Source: Methylomonas albis (lineage in GTDB: Bacteria > Pseudomonadota > Gammaproteobacteria > Methylococcales > Methylomonadaceae). From it: a DNA stretch of 64,000 bases. Location of the stretch: assembly GCF_014850955.1 (NCBI RefSeq), contig NZ_JACXSS010000001.1, forward strand, positions 3,038,001 through 3,102,000, written 5' to 3'. A program made the position numbers and the translations under genes. The stretch's first letter is position 1, and the number at the start of each line of letters is the position of its first letter. Shown in pieces: positions 8,960-17,097 of the stretch. The notes beneath the pieces are model-generated. The model made no database searches. It saw nothing but the letters and a program-made list of their open reading frames with translations, and had not been told where the DNA came from.

Positions 8960-11149
8960 TCAAGATTCATAGATCGGCATTTTTCGGTGTTTGGAATGGA
9001 TAGCCGAATCAATAAGACCCTGCACATCCAAAATTAAGGCGACGTTACCATCACCCAAGACCGTTGCGCCGGTAATACCTTTGAGTCTTTCGAAGACCTT
9101 GCCTAAGGGCTTAATTACAGTTTGATGTTCGCCATGTAATTCGTCCACCACAAAGCCTGCTTTGTTTTGACCTGACTTAACGACCACTACACTTTCACGG
9201 TTTTTGCCGGGATCTTTAGAAGTATTGTGAAAGTAATCTGCCAATCGCAAATAAGGCAACACTTGACCGCGCAAATTAATGTAATGCTGTATCTCATCGA
9301 TCTCGCAGTCGCTAGCGCTCATCTCGATGCATTCATCCACCATGCTCAGCGGAATAATGTAACGCTCCTGGCCGGTGCCAACCATGAAGCCGTCGATAAT
9401 CGCCAAGGTCAGCGGCAAACGAATGGAAATGGTGGTGCCCTCGCCTTCTAGGCTGTCTATCTCAACCGAACCGCGTAAGGCTTCGATATTTTTTTTCACA
9501 ACATCCATGCCGACACCGCGCCCGGATAAGTTCGTAGCCTGATCCTTGGTGCTAAGCCCGGCGGCAAAAATCAGGTTGTGAATTTCCTGCTCTGACAAAT
9601 CGTGATCAGGTTTTATCAGGCCATTGGCTATTGCTTTGTCGAGTATTTTCCGGCTGTTCAAACCAGCACCGTCATCGGCGATTTGAATCACGATATGCCC
9701 CGATTCGTGATAGGCATTGAGTTGCACGATACCTTGCGCCGGTTTACCGGCAGCGAGGCGTTGCGCGGGACTTTCAATGCCGTGATCCAGGGCGTTGCGG
9801 ATCAAGTGGGTTAACGGATCGTTGATTTTTTCGACAACGGTTTTATCCAACTCGGTTTCACCGCCACTGATATAAAGTTCGATGTCTTTATCCAGCTCCT
9901 TGCTAACGTCGCGCACCACCCGTTTAAACCGGGAAAAGGTTTCGCCGATTTGCACCATGCGCAATTCCAATGCGGTATCGCGAATACTGCTGACCAAGGC
10001 GTTCATGCTCGCGGCCACATCGCCGGCATCGCTGAGTCCGTGCCGCTCGACAATCAAATTCATTGCCGCACTGGAGATGACCAGCTCACCCACCAAATTG
10101 ATCAAGTGCCCAAGCTTGGTGGCGTCGACACGAATGTAATTAGCTTCGCTTGCCAGTTTTTGTTTGGTCTGCTCCTGTTTTTTTAAGGCTTGATCGACTA
10201 ATGGCTGTTGCACAACATGTTGCTCGACCAGTATTTCACCCAACGGTTTGCTAACCCCTTCTTCTTCTGCCTCAATGATTGCCTGCTGACTTTGCAAGGC
10301 ATGATTAACGTCGTTCTGAGTCAGCGCGCCAACCTGCAGCAACATATCGCCCAAGCGCTTAATATCATTGTCATCCTGAGCGTTCAGCAGATCTACATAT
10401 TCTTCTATTTTGGAATTGGGCGGCAAAATTTTGATCTCGCAATCGTCCGAGGCAAAATCAAACACCGCTTCAATTGTTTGTTTATTCGCGGTGCTCTGAA
10501 AAGCAATTTTGAAATGCAAATAGCAAGTTTCCGGATCCATATCGTCACCAGCCGGCATTGCAGGGGCGACGGTAAGGATTTGTTTAATCTCACCTAGAGT
10601 TCGCAGATAGCGAATAAACGACAAGGGATCCATGCCATTTCGGAAGGCATCTTTCTGAAACGCCAGTGAAATAAGCCAATGGTCGTCCACCGATATTTCG
10701 CCACCACCTTCTGTTTCCAACTGCACGCTATCGTCGCTGGGCTGCATGTCAGTAGTTTGCCGTCCAGTCAATTGCCGAATTAAGCGTTCACTGTCCGCCG
10801 ACAAGCTAGCAGGTAATGCTGCTTCTTGCTGTGTCAAACAATGTTCGATCAATTTAGCCGTGTGGTCTTTACTATCCAACAACACAGAGATCAATTCCGC
10901 ATCGATACTGCGTTCGCCGTTGCGCACTTTATCCAGAATCGACTCCGCTTCGTGGGTAAAACCCACGATGGCATTAAAGCCGAACAATCCGGAAGAGCCT
11001 TTGATGGTATGCATGGCCCGGAATAAACTATTGATGGTTTCGCTATCGTCCGGTTTGCTCTCCAGGGATAGTAGAGCGTCTTCCATATCTGTTAACAACT
11101 CTTCGGCCTCTTGGGCGAAAACTGTTAAGGCCGCGTCTAATTCGCTCAT
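8960..11149 (-). CDS. cheA: Chemotaxis histidine kinase CheA
   Basis: Autophosphorylating sensor kinase that feeds CheY and CheB. The 729 residues contain an N-terminal Hpt domain with the phospho-acceptor His47 in HTIKGSSGLFGF. An intermediate region of about 250 residues without a clear P2 domain follows, then the dimerisation helix (LINLVGELVISSAAM), the ATP-binding boxes (NDPLTHLIRNALDHGIE; IADDGAGLN; GRGVGMDVVKKNIEALRG) and a C-terminal CheW-like domain (IIPLSMVDECIEM). Its start ATG overlaps the stop of the preceding STAS gene (11146-11149), indicating translational coupling. Confidence 0.96.
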   Translation of the reverse strand: MSELDAALTVFAQEAEELLTDMEDALLSLESKPDDSETINSLFRAMHTIKGSSGLFGFNAIVGFTHEAESILDKVRNGERSIDAELISVLLDSKDHTAKLIEHCLTQQEAALPASLSADSERLIRQLTGRQTTDMQPSDDSVQLETEGGGEISVDDHWLISLAFQKDAFRNGMDPLSFIRYLRTLGEIKQILTVAPAMPAGDDMDPETCYLHFKIAFQSTANKQTIEAVFDFASDDCEIKILPPNSKIEEYVDLLNAQDDNDIKRLGDMLLQVGALTQNDVNHALQSQQAIIEAEEEGVSKPLGEILVEQHVVQQPLVDQALKKQEQTKQKLASEANYIRVDATKLGHLINLVGELVISSAAMNLIVERHGLSDAGDVAASMNALVSSIRDTALELRMVQIGETFSRFKRVVRDVSKELDKDIELYISGGETELDKTVVEKINDPLTHLIRNALDHGIESPAQRLAAGKPAQGIVQLNAYHESGHIVIQIADDGAGLNSRKILDKAIANGLIKPDHDLSEQEIHNLIFAAGLSTKDQATNLSGRGVGMDVVKKNIEALRGSVEIDSLEGEGTTISIRLPLTLAIIDGFMVGTGQERYIIPLSMVDECIEMSASDCEIDEIQHYINLRGQVLPYLRLADYFHNTSKDPGKNRESVVVVKSGQNKAGFVVDELHGEHQTVIKPLGKVFERLKGITGATVLGDGNVALILDVQGLIDSAIHSKHRKMPIYES

Positions 11150-11478
11150 GATGATTTCCAGTCTGCGGAGATAACGATAGGATCACCGAAATGCTTGCTA
11201 AGATTAAGCAGTTCCAACACTTCAACCACCGCTTCGCTATGTTGGCTCAGGCTAAAAGTGATGCCTCGGCTTACTGCTTCCTGCTTCAGAAACATCAGTA
11301 GTTGCAAGCCGGCGCTGTCTATTTCGGTGACATCGGCGAGATCGATTTGAATCTCCTTAGCCGAACTAAGATACGGGAACAGTGCCTCTTTGTGTTCCAG
11401 CACCGAATAAATGGTCAATTCACCTTGTATGGCAAGATGGGTAACACCCTTTTTTTGTTGCTTTAGTTCGATAGCCAA
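11146..11478 (-). CDS. STAS-domain protein in the chemotaxis operon
   Basis: A 110-residue STAS domain (anti-sigma-factor-antagonist-like): QGELTIYSVLEHKEAL, then VTEIDSAGLQLLMFLK with the Ser in DSAG that is phosphorylated in the SpoIIAA family. I place the start at TTG 11478, because AGGGGAG stands 6-7 nt before it in mRNA sense; the longer open frame to 11538 would run into cheY. STAS proteins occur inside several non-enteric chemosensory operons, but their role there is not settled. It overlaps cheA by 4 bp and follows cheY by 31 bp. Confidence 0.88.
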   Translation of the reverse strand: MAIELKQQKKGVTHLAIQGELTIYSVLEHKEALFPYLSSAKEIQIDLADVTEIDSAGLQLLMFLKQEAVSRGITFSLSQHSEAVVEVLELLNLSKHFGDPIVISADWKSS

Positions 11479-11509
11479 GGTTTTCTCCCCTTGTGCAGCG
11501 GAGTTGTTT

Positions 11510-11878
11510 TTAAGGCAACACCAATTTGGAAACCGCATCGAGTAACGTTGGGGCTTGAAATGGTTTGGTCAACCACGCTTTAGCGCCTGCCGCCTTGCCA
11601 GCCTGCTTTTTATCATCGGCGGCTTCGGTAGTCAGCATCATCATCGGGGTGAATTTGTAGGCCGGTAATTTTTTAGCTTCAGTAACAAAGGTTATGCCGT
11701 CCATATTTGGCATATTCACATCGGTAATGATCAGATTGATTTTTTGTCCGGTTAATTTGTTCAGCGCATCCCTGCCGTCGCACGCTTCGATCACATCGTA
11801 GCCCGCACTCTTAAGGGCAATACCGACAACCTGGCGGATGGATGCCGAATCATCAACAATCATGATGGTTTTAGCCAT
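11510..11878 (-). CDS. cheY: CheY-type single-domain response regulator
   Basis: A 122-residue receiver domain. Acidic pocket residues are in IVDD (Asp9/Asp10), the phospho-acceptor is Asp53 in LIITDVNMPNMDG, the switch Thr is in MMLTTEA, and the Lys is in LTKPFQ. It has no output domain, so it acts by binding a target such as a motor or enzyme. It lies between the MCP and STAS genes of the operon, 20 bp after the MCP. A paired phosphatase CheZ is not seen in the window. Confidence 0.95.
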   Translation of the reverse strand: MAKTIMIVDDSASIRQVVGIALKSAGYDVIEACDGRDALNKLTGQKINLIITDVNMPNMDGITFVTEAKKLPAYKFTPMMMLTTEAADDKKQAGKAAGAKAWLTKPFQAPTLLDAVSKLVLP

Positions 11879-11898
11879 TACTCAATCCTTCATTAAAT

Positions 11899-13170
11899 TT
11901 AGAAAAATGTAATCTCATCGTCAGTGGAGGTACTTTGGTGACTTACCGCCGACCCGGAAGAGTGATTCATCAGTTCTTCCGGCATCGTGTAGCTCAGTTC
12001 CATTCGCGCCAATGTTGCCCCAACATCCAAACTATTGGCTTGGCGCTCGCCACTGTTACGCGTGGTATCCACCGCGGTTTGTAGACTATTTAGATTGTGT
12101 TCGACATGGGACAACATTTGACTGACCCGATCCTGAAACTGGAACGCCGTCAACACCGAGAAAATCTCATCGCGAATTTGTGCGCTGTTACCGCGCAATT
12201 GGTCTGCATCATCTCTGAACATATCCAAAGCTACCCGCAAATCGTCCAGTGCGGTGCGTATGGCCTGCTCGGCATCGCGTATCGCTTTGTCGTCCGAAGA
12301 CCCGGATGCCTCCGACATTTTTAAGGTGGAGGCCATCGCTTTGTTAATATCCGCAATGGCATGGCTAATTTTTTCGCCAGTGGACGACGAAAAACCAGCC
12401 AGTTTACGCACTTCGTCGGCTACCACCGCAAAGCCCCGGCCATTTTCGCCTGCTCGGGCTGCTTCGATAGCAGCGTTAAGTGCCAATAAATTGATTTGTT
12501 CGGCCACCTTGCGCACTTCCTGCGCCATGGTATCCAACTGACCGGTATGCGCGGACAGCTTACGAACCTCGTCGACTACCGCGTGTTCAACGTCTTGAAT
12601 TTGATTTAAAACTTTTAAGACCGCGGTCAAGGCATCCCGGGTTTCGCTGAATAACACATCAACGCTACGGCCTTGACGACTCCGCCCACCGGCGGAAATC
12701 AGCCTTTCCAACTGATTAACCATCGCCGCAAAACGACTTGTCAGCACGGTAATTTCTTGTTCGGTGTGAGTTCTGGAAGTTTGTACTTGTCTGAGCAGGA
12801 TGGGCACCACCTGCAGAAATAAGCGCTCCAGCTCAATGGCATAAGCTTCAAGATCTTGCAGCTTTAAGTCTTCGTCGCCCCGCCAAGCCTTATTAACCTC
12901 GTTAAGCACGGCTTGCTGGCTATTATACAAAGTAGACCCCACCAGAACACCGGCAAAACCAAGCGCGGCAGTGGCGCCCATGCTGATCAGACTAAACCCT
13001 GTTTGCACACAAGCCAACAATCCACCGGCCACTCCCAAGCCAACCGTTAACACATAAAAACCAATGGGGCCGGGGCTTTTGGCTGTGGGATAAGGTTTAC
13101 GAAGCATGGGAATTCCATTTGTGTTTTTAGGTATATCAAGGATAGTAGATAGTTTTGCAGCTGCATTCAA
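11899..13170 (-). CDS. MCP-like receptor without periplasmic sensor domain
   Basis: First gene of the minus-strand chemotaxis operon; 423 residues. Two closely spaced hydrophobic segments (about residues 38-58 and 64-86) are followed directly by a cytoplasmic helical region and the signalling hairpin [28 protein letters not shown]. There is no extracytoplasmic domain of useful size and no clear HAMP, so it probably senses membrane or cytoplasmic signals. Such receptors are known from systems that control functions other than swimming. The start shown is the longest; Met22 (IPMLRKPYP) is an alternative. Confidence 0.88.
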   Translation of the reverse strand: MNAAAKLSTILDIPKNTNGIPMLRKPYPTAKSPGPIGFYVLTVGLGVAGGLLACVQTGFSLISMGATAALGFAGVLVGSTLYNSQQAVLNEVNKAWRGDEDLKLQDLEAYAIELERLFLQVVPILLRQVQTSRTHTEQEITVLTSRFAAMVNQLERLISAGGRSRQGRSVDVLFSETRDALTAVLKVLNQIQDVEHAVVDEVRKLSAHTGQLDTMAQEVRKVAEQINLLALNAAIEAARAGENGRGFAVVADEVRKLAGFSSSTGEKISHAIADINKAMASTLKMSEASGSSDDKAIRDAEQAIRTALDDLRVALDMFRDDADQLRGNSAQIRDEIFSVLTAFQFQDRVSQMLSHVEHNLNSLQTAVDTTRNSGERQANSLDVGATLARMELSYTMPEELMNHSSGSAVSHQSTSTDDEITFF

Positions 13171-13274
13171 CCCACTATCATCTTAGGTTTTTTGTTATTG
13201 TTAAGTTCTCAGCATTTCATGTAATCATTTACTGACATAATCAAACCACCTACCCTACTTTCGAAGGACTGTTT

Positions 13275-14081
13275 ATTAATATCGCCCCAATAACACCCGA
13301 AGAATTCGAACGCTTCAGGATTCTGATTTACAACCATGCCGGCATCGCTCTTACACCGGAGAAAAAAGTCATGGTAGCCAGTCGGCTAGCCAAACGTCTT
13401 GACTATTACCAGGTGCACAATTACGGCGAATACTATCAGCTGGCTACCAGCCCGGATTACCCACATGAGTTTCAAACGCTGGTCAACATACTGACGACCA
13501 ATGAAACCTATTTTTTTCGGGAACCCAAGCATTTCGATTTTTTTCAGCAGCACATTCTTAAACCCTGGCGCGGTGAGCAGTTTCGAGTTTGGAGCGCGGC
13601 TAGTTCAACGGGAGAAGAAGCTTATACTCTAGCGATGGTATTAGCGGAAAATCTGGGCATGCGCAATTGGGAAATTTTCGGCTCCGATTTAAGTACCCGT
13701 GTGTTGGAGATTGCCCGCCAAGGAGTATATCCACTGGATAGACTGGAGCAGATGGATAAACACCTATTGGAAAAATATTGTTTGAAGGGTGTCCGCAGCC
13801 AGGAAGGTTTTTTTCGGGTGGATAGCCAGCTGCGCACCCGCGTAAAGTTCGATCAAATCAATCTGATGAGCATACTGCCGCCTTCACTGGGTAAGTTCGA
13901 AGTGATTTTTCTACGAAACGTCCTGATATATTTCGATCAGGACACCAAAAAACAGGTCGTCGAACGGCTGATCACCGCCTTGAAACCGGGCGGACATTTC
14001 ATTATCAGCCATTCGGAAAGTCTGCATAGGGTTACGGAACAGTTACAAATGATCAAACCCTCAATATACCGAAAGCCATGA
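13275..14081 (+). CDS. cheR: Chemoreceptor methyltransferase CheR, probable ATT start
   Basis: SAM-dependent methylation of receptor glutamates. The first ATG (13371) would leave only 236 residues and remove the first conserved helix. The same frame is open from 13236 and encodes ITPEEFERFRILIYNHAGI directly upstream, which matches the CheR N-terminal domain. No ATG, GTG or TTG exists in that extension. A GAAGGA ribosome site (13263-13268) stands 6 nt before an ATT at 13275, giving 268 residues, the normal length. Motif FRVWSAASSTGEEAYTLAM is the SAM-binding region. It is divergent from the minus operon and its TGA overlaps the cheD ATG. An alternative is initiation at 13371 behind GGAG, with a shortened protein. 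Confidence 0.85.
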   Translation: MNIAPITPEEFERFRILIYNHAGIALTPEKKVMVASRLAKRLDYYQVHNYGEYYQLATSPDYPHEFQTLVNILTTNETYFFREPKHFDFFQQHILKPWRGEQFRVWSAASSTGEEAYTLAMVLAENLGMRNWEIFGSDLSTRVLEIARQGVYPLDRLEQMDKHLLEKYCLKGVRSQEGFFRVDSQLRTRVKFDQINLMSILPPSLGKFEVIFLRNVLIYFDQDTKKQVVERLITALKPGGHFIISHSESLHRVTEQLQMIKPSIYRKP

Positions 14082-14674
14082 AGCGCCTGCCATTCAAAGA
14101 CACCCAACGCATCGTCATTGACCCTGGTGAATTTTATGCCTCTCGCCAGCCGGAAGTAATTTCGACCCTGTTGGGCTCTTGCGTGGCTGCCTGTCTGTAC
14201 GACCCGATCAACCGGGTTTTCGGCATGAACCATTTTCTCCTGGCCTACCGCTCACATGCGCAAAACCAGCCTATCATCGAATCCGATGAAGGCCGTTACG
14301 GCATCTATGCAATGGAATTGTTAATTAACGAAATGATGAAACTGGGTGCAAACCGTCTTAACCTGATCGCCAAATGTTTCGGTGGCGGCAATGTGCTCAA
14401 GCTGCGAGAAGACCGAAATAATAAGGCCACAGTAGGCGATGTAAATGTTTTATTCATAAAAGAGTTCCTAAAAAAAGAAAACATTCCTATGCTTAGTGCC
14501 TGTCTTGGCGGCAATATCGGCAGAAACGTCCATTTCGTCGGTACTGATTATTCGGTCTTTATCAAAAAAATCGATCACGACCAGGAAAGACTGATTGAAA
14601 ACGAAGAACGCCGCTATTGGAAGAAAAACATTGAGGAACATGAAAAATTCAGAAGCAGCGCCGAATTCTGGTAA
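14078..14674 (+). CDS. cheD: Chemoreceptor glutamine deamidase CheD
   Basis: Deamidates specific receptor glutamines and in some bacteria interacts with a CheY phosphatase. The 198-residue product contains the catalytic Cys-His-Thr set of the family: LLGSCVAACLYD (Cys), FGMNHFLL (His) and a later Thr region; KCFGGGNVL is also conserved. The C-terminal 35 residues are charged and helical. The start ATG overlaps the cheR stop by ATGA, and cheB follows after 36 bp, so the three adaptation genes form one operon. Confidence 0.94.
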   Translation: MKRLPFKDTQRIVIDPGEFYASRQPEVISTLLGSCVAACLYDPINRVFGMNHFLLAYRSHAQNQPIIESDEGRYGIYAMELLINEMMKLGANRLNLIAKCFGGGNVLKLREDRNNKATVGDVNVLFIKEFLKKENIPMLSACLGGNIGRNVHFVGTDYSVFIKKIDHDQERLIENEERRYWKKNIEEHEKFRSSAEFW

Positions 14675-14710
14675 ACAAACTCTGATTTAACCGGCACATT
14701 TAAAGGCTAT

Positions 14711-15805
14711 ATGGCAGACACAAAAGTATTTATTGTTGACGACTCCGCAGTGGTCAGACAGGTATTAACCGGCCTACTCGATAGCCTTCCCGGCATCAAA
14801 GTTATCGGTGCCGCGCCGGATCCAATCTTTGCATTGGCCCGCATGGAAAAGGATTGGCCGGATGTCATCATCCTTGACATAGAAATGCCCCGCATGGATG
14901 GCATCACTTTCCTGAAAAAGTTGATGCATGAACATCCTACCCCGGTCGTTATTTGCTCGACTCTAACCGCCAGGGGCGCGGAAGTAACGATGCAAGCCAT
15001 GAGCGCCGGCGCCGTTGACATCATCACCAAACCCACCGTTAACCTGAAGGGCTTTCTGCAAGACTCAAAAACCCTACTCGCCGATGCGATCAAAGGTGCT
15101 GCACATGCCAGACTAAAAAAATCATCGGTCCCGACCGGCAAACCCCTGGAAGGCAGCCCGAAATTAACCGCCGACGCGGTACTCGCGCACACCAGCCTAA
15201 TCACCATGACGGAAACCACCGACCGCGTCGTCGCCATCGGCACGTCGACCGGCGGCACCCAGGCATTGGAATACGTGTTGACTCGGCTGCCGCGCACCAC
15301 GCCCGGCATCGTCATCGTGCAGCACATGCCGGAAGCTTTCACTGCCGCTTTTGCCAAACGGCTGGACAGCTTGTGCCAGATTACCGTCAAAGAAGCCGAA
15401 CAAAACGACCGGGTCATCCCCGGCCTGGCCTTGATCGCGCCTGGCGGCAAACACATGTTACTGCGTCGCAGCGGCGCCCAATACAGGGTGGAAATCAAGG
15501 ATGGCCCATTGGTCAGCCGCCACCGTCCGTCCGTGGACGTGCTGTTTCGCTCGGCCGCGCAAGCCGCCGGCAAAAACGTGTTAGGCATAATCATGACCGG
15601 GATGGGCGACGACGGCGCACATGGCATGAAGGAGTTACACGATACCGGCGCACTCTGCATCGCCCAAGACGAAGCCAGCTGCGTGGTCTACGGCATGCCC
15701 AAGGAAGCGGTAAAACTCGGTGGCACGGATGGCGAACTGCCTTTATCTGGTATCCCCAACTTGATCATTCAATCGCCCAATCGGGCAAAGTTCTTGAAAG
15801 GGTAA
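14711..15805 (+). CDS. cheB: Protein-glutamate methylesterase/glutamine deamidase CheB
   Basis: Phosphorylation-activated receptor demethylase. An N-terminal receiver (Asp56 in [13 protein letters not shown]) is joined by a linker to the methylesterase domain with the catalytic triad Ser179 (AIGTSTGG), His205 (IVQHMPEAF) and Asp301 ([10 protein letters not shown]). Its 364 residues are normal for the family. It is the last gene of the cheR-cheD-cheB operon and converges on the sugar permease gene, whose stop is 15 bp away. Confidence 0.97.
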   Translation: MADTKVFIVDDSAVVRQVLTGLLDSLPGIKVIGAAPDPIFALARMEKDWPDVIILDIEMPRMDGITFLKKLMHEHPTPVVICSTLTARGAEVTMQAMSAGAVDIITKPTVNLKGFLQDSKTLLADAIKGAAHARLKKSSVPTGKPLEGSPKLTADAVLAHTSLITMTETTDRVVAIGTSTGGTQALEYVLTRLPRTTPGIVIVQHMPEAFTAAFAKRLDSLCQITVKEAEQNDRVIPGLALIAPGGKHMLLRRSGAQYRVEIKDGPLVSRHRPSVDVLFRSAAQAAGKNVLGIIMTGMGDDGAHGMKELHDTGALCIAQDEASCVVYGMPKEAVKLGGTDGELPLSGIPNLIIQSPNRAKFLKG

Positions 15806-15819
15806 AGGGCCAGTTTTGT

Positions 15820-17076
15820 CTACAACCGGCGGCAGCGAAAACCGTAATAGGCGATGAACAGGTAGCAACATAAAGGAATGAAAAATGCCTGCTGAATACC
15901 GATATGATCGGCAAAAGCACCTTGCAGTAACGGTAAGATAGCCCCGCCGACGATGGCGGCGCAGAGAATGCCGGAGCCTTGGCCGGAATGTTTGCCAAGG
16001 CCGGTCAAAGCCAGCGAAAAAATGGTGGGAAACATGATGGAATTGCACAATCCTACCGACAGTATCGTTATCATTGCCAGTGTGCCGCTACCCAACATCG
16101 TCGCCAACACCAAAGCTGCTGCCGCCAAAGCATTAAACGCCAGCACCTTGCCGGGATGGATTTTCTGCATCACCGCCGCACCGATAAACCGACCGACCAT
16201 CGCCCCGCCCCAATAAAACGACACGTATTTGCCGGCATCTTGTTCAGCCAAGCCGGCGATATCCGGCTCGCCCAGAAAATTAACCAAAAAGCTGCCGATT
16301 GACACTTCGCCGCCCACGTACACAAAAATCGCCACGGCGCCCAATACCAAATGCGCATGGTGCCAGGCGCTATCACCCTCTTCGTTTGGGCCACTAGCCT
16401 CGGCTTGCTGGTTAATCTTAGGCAACTTCAGCAACGCAAAAACTGCGGCCATTAAAAACAACAGGGCCGCGAGCAATAAATACGGATTCTGTACCGCTGC
16501 GGCTTCCGCAGCCTGATACGCAGTGAGTTGATCTGCATCCAAAAGCTTGATCTGATCAGCGCTCTTAACCGCAATCGACAAGATAAACAAGGCGCCAAAA
16601 TACGGTGCCAGCGTGGTGCCCAGGGAGTTGAACGCTTGAGTCAAGGTCAAGCGACTCGACGCGGTATGCGGATCACCCAGCACCGTCACGTAAGGATTGG
16701 CAGAAACCTGCAACAAGGTAATCCCCGAAGCCAACACAAAAAACGCCGCCAAAAACAAAGGATAGGAATGCAAGCCGGCAGCCGGATAAAACAGTGAACA
16801 GCCGCAGCCGGCAATCGCCAAGCCCACGATGATGCCGCCCTTGTAATCGATTTTTTCCACCAGATAGCCGCTGGGCACCGATATCAGAAAATAAGCCGTG
16901 AAGAAACAAAACTGAATCAGCATTGCTTGGGTATAACTCAGGGTGAACACCGCCTTTAAATGCGGAATCAGGATGTCGTTAAGACAGGTAATAAAGCCCC
17001 AAATAAAAAACAGCGAGGTCAAAATACTTAAAGAACCTGTGTAAGACTGTCTACCCAGGTTTGGTTGATCCGGCAT
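15820..17076 (-). CDS. Sugar:H+ symporter, FucP/GluP family (MFS)
   Basis: Twelve-helix inner-membrane permease of 418 residues, related to the fucose and glucose/galactose permeases of the major facilitator superfamily. The first helix carries the family's [16 protein letters not shown] signature, and the [20 protein letters not shown] block matches the helix IV-V region. It is transcribed 21 bp behind the GH3 beta-glucosidase gene, so it probably imports the glucose released by that enzyme. The exact sugar cannot be read from sequence. Confidence 0.9.
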   Translation of the reverse strand: MPDQPNLGRQSYTGSLSILTSLFFIWGFITCLNDILIPHLKAVFTLSYTQAMLIQFCFFTAYFLISVPSGYLVEKIDYKGGIIVGLAIAGCGCSLFYPAAGLHSYPLFLAAFFVLASGITLLQVSANPYVTVLGDPHTASSRLTLTQAFNSLGTTLAPYFGALFILSIAVKSADQIKLLDADQLTAYQAAEAAAVQNPYLLLAALLFLMAAVFALLKLPKINQQAEASGPNEEGDSAWHHAHLVLGAVAIFVYVGGEVSIGSFLVNFLGEPDIAGLAEQDAGKYVSFYWGGAMVGRFIGAAVMQKIHPGKVLAFNALAAAALVLATMLGSGTLAMITILSVGLCNSIMFPTIFSLALTGLGKHSGQGSGILCAAIVGGAILPLLQGAFADHIGIQQAFFIPLCCYLFIAYYGFRCRRL

Positions 17077-17097
17077 AGGTTAATCCTGCTAATTGAT

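Noticed and set aside
14707..15660. 317-codon open frame on the minus strand opposite cheB
   Set aside because: It is fully antisense to a clear CheB with complete catalytic residues; the Ser/Ala/Pro-rich text is a frame shadow.
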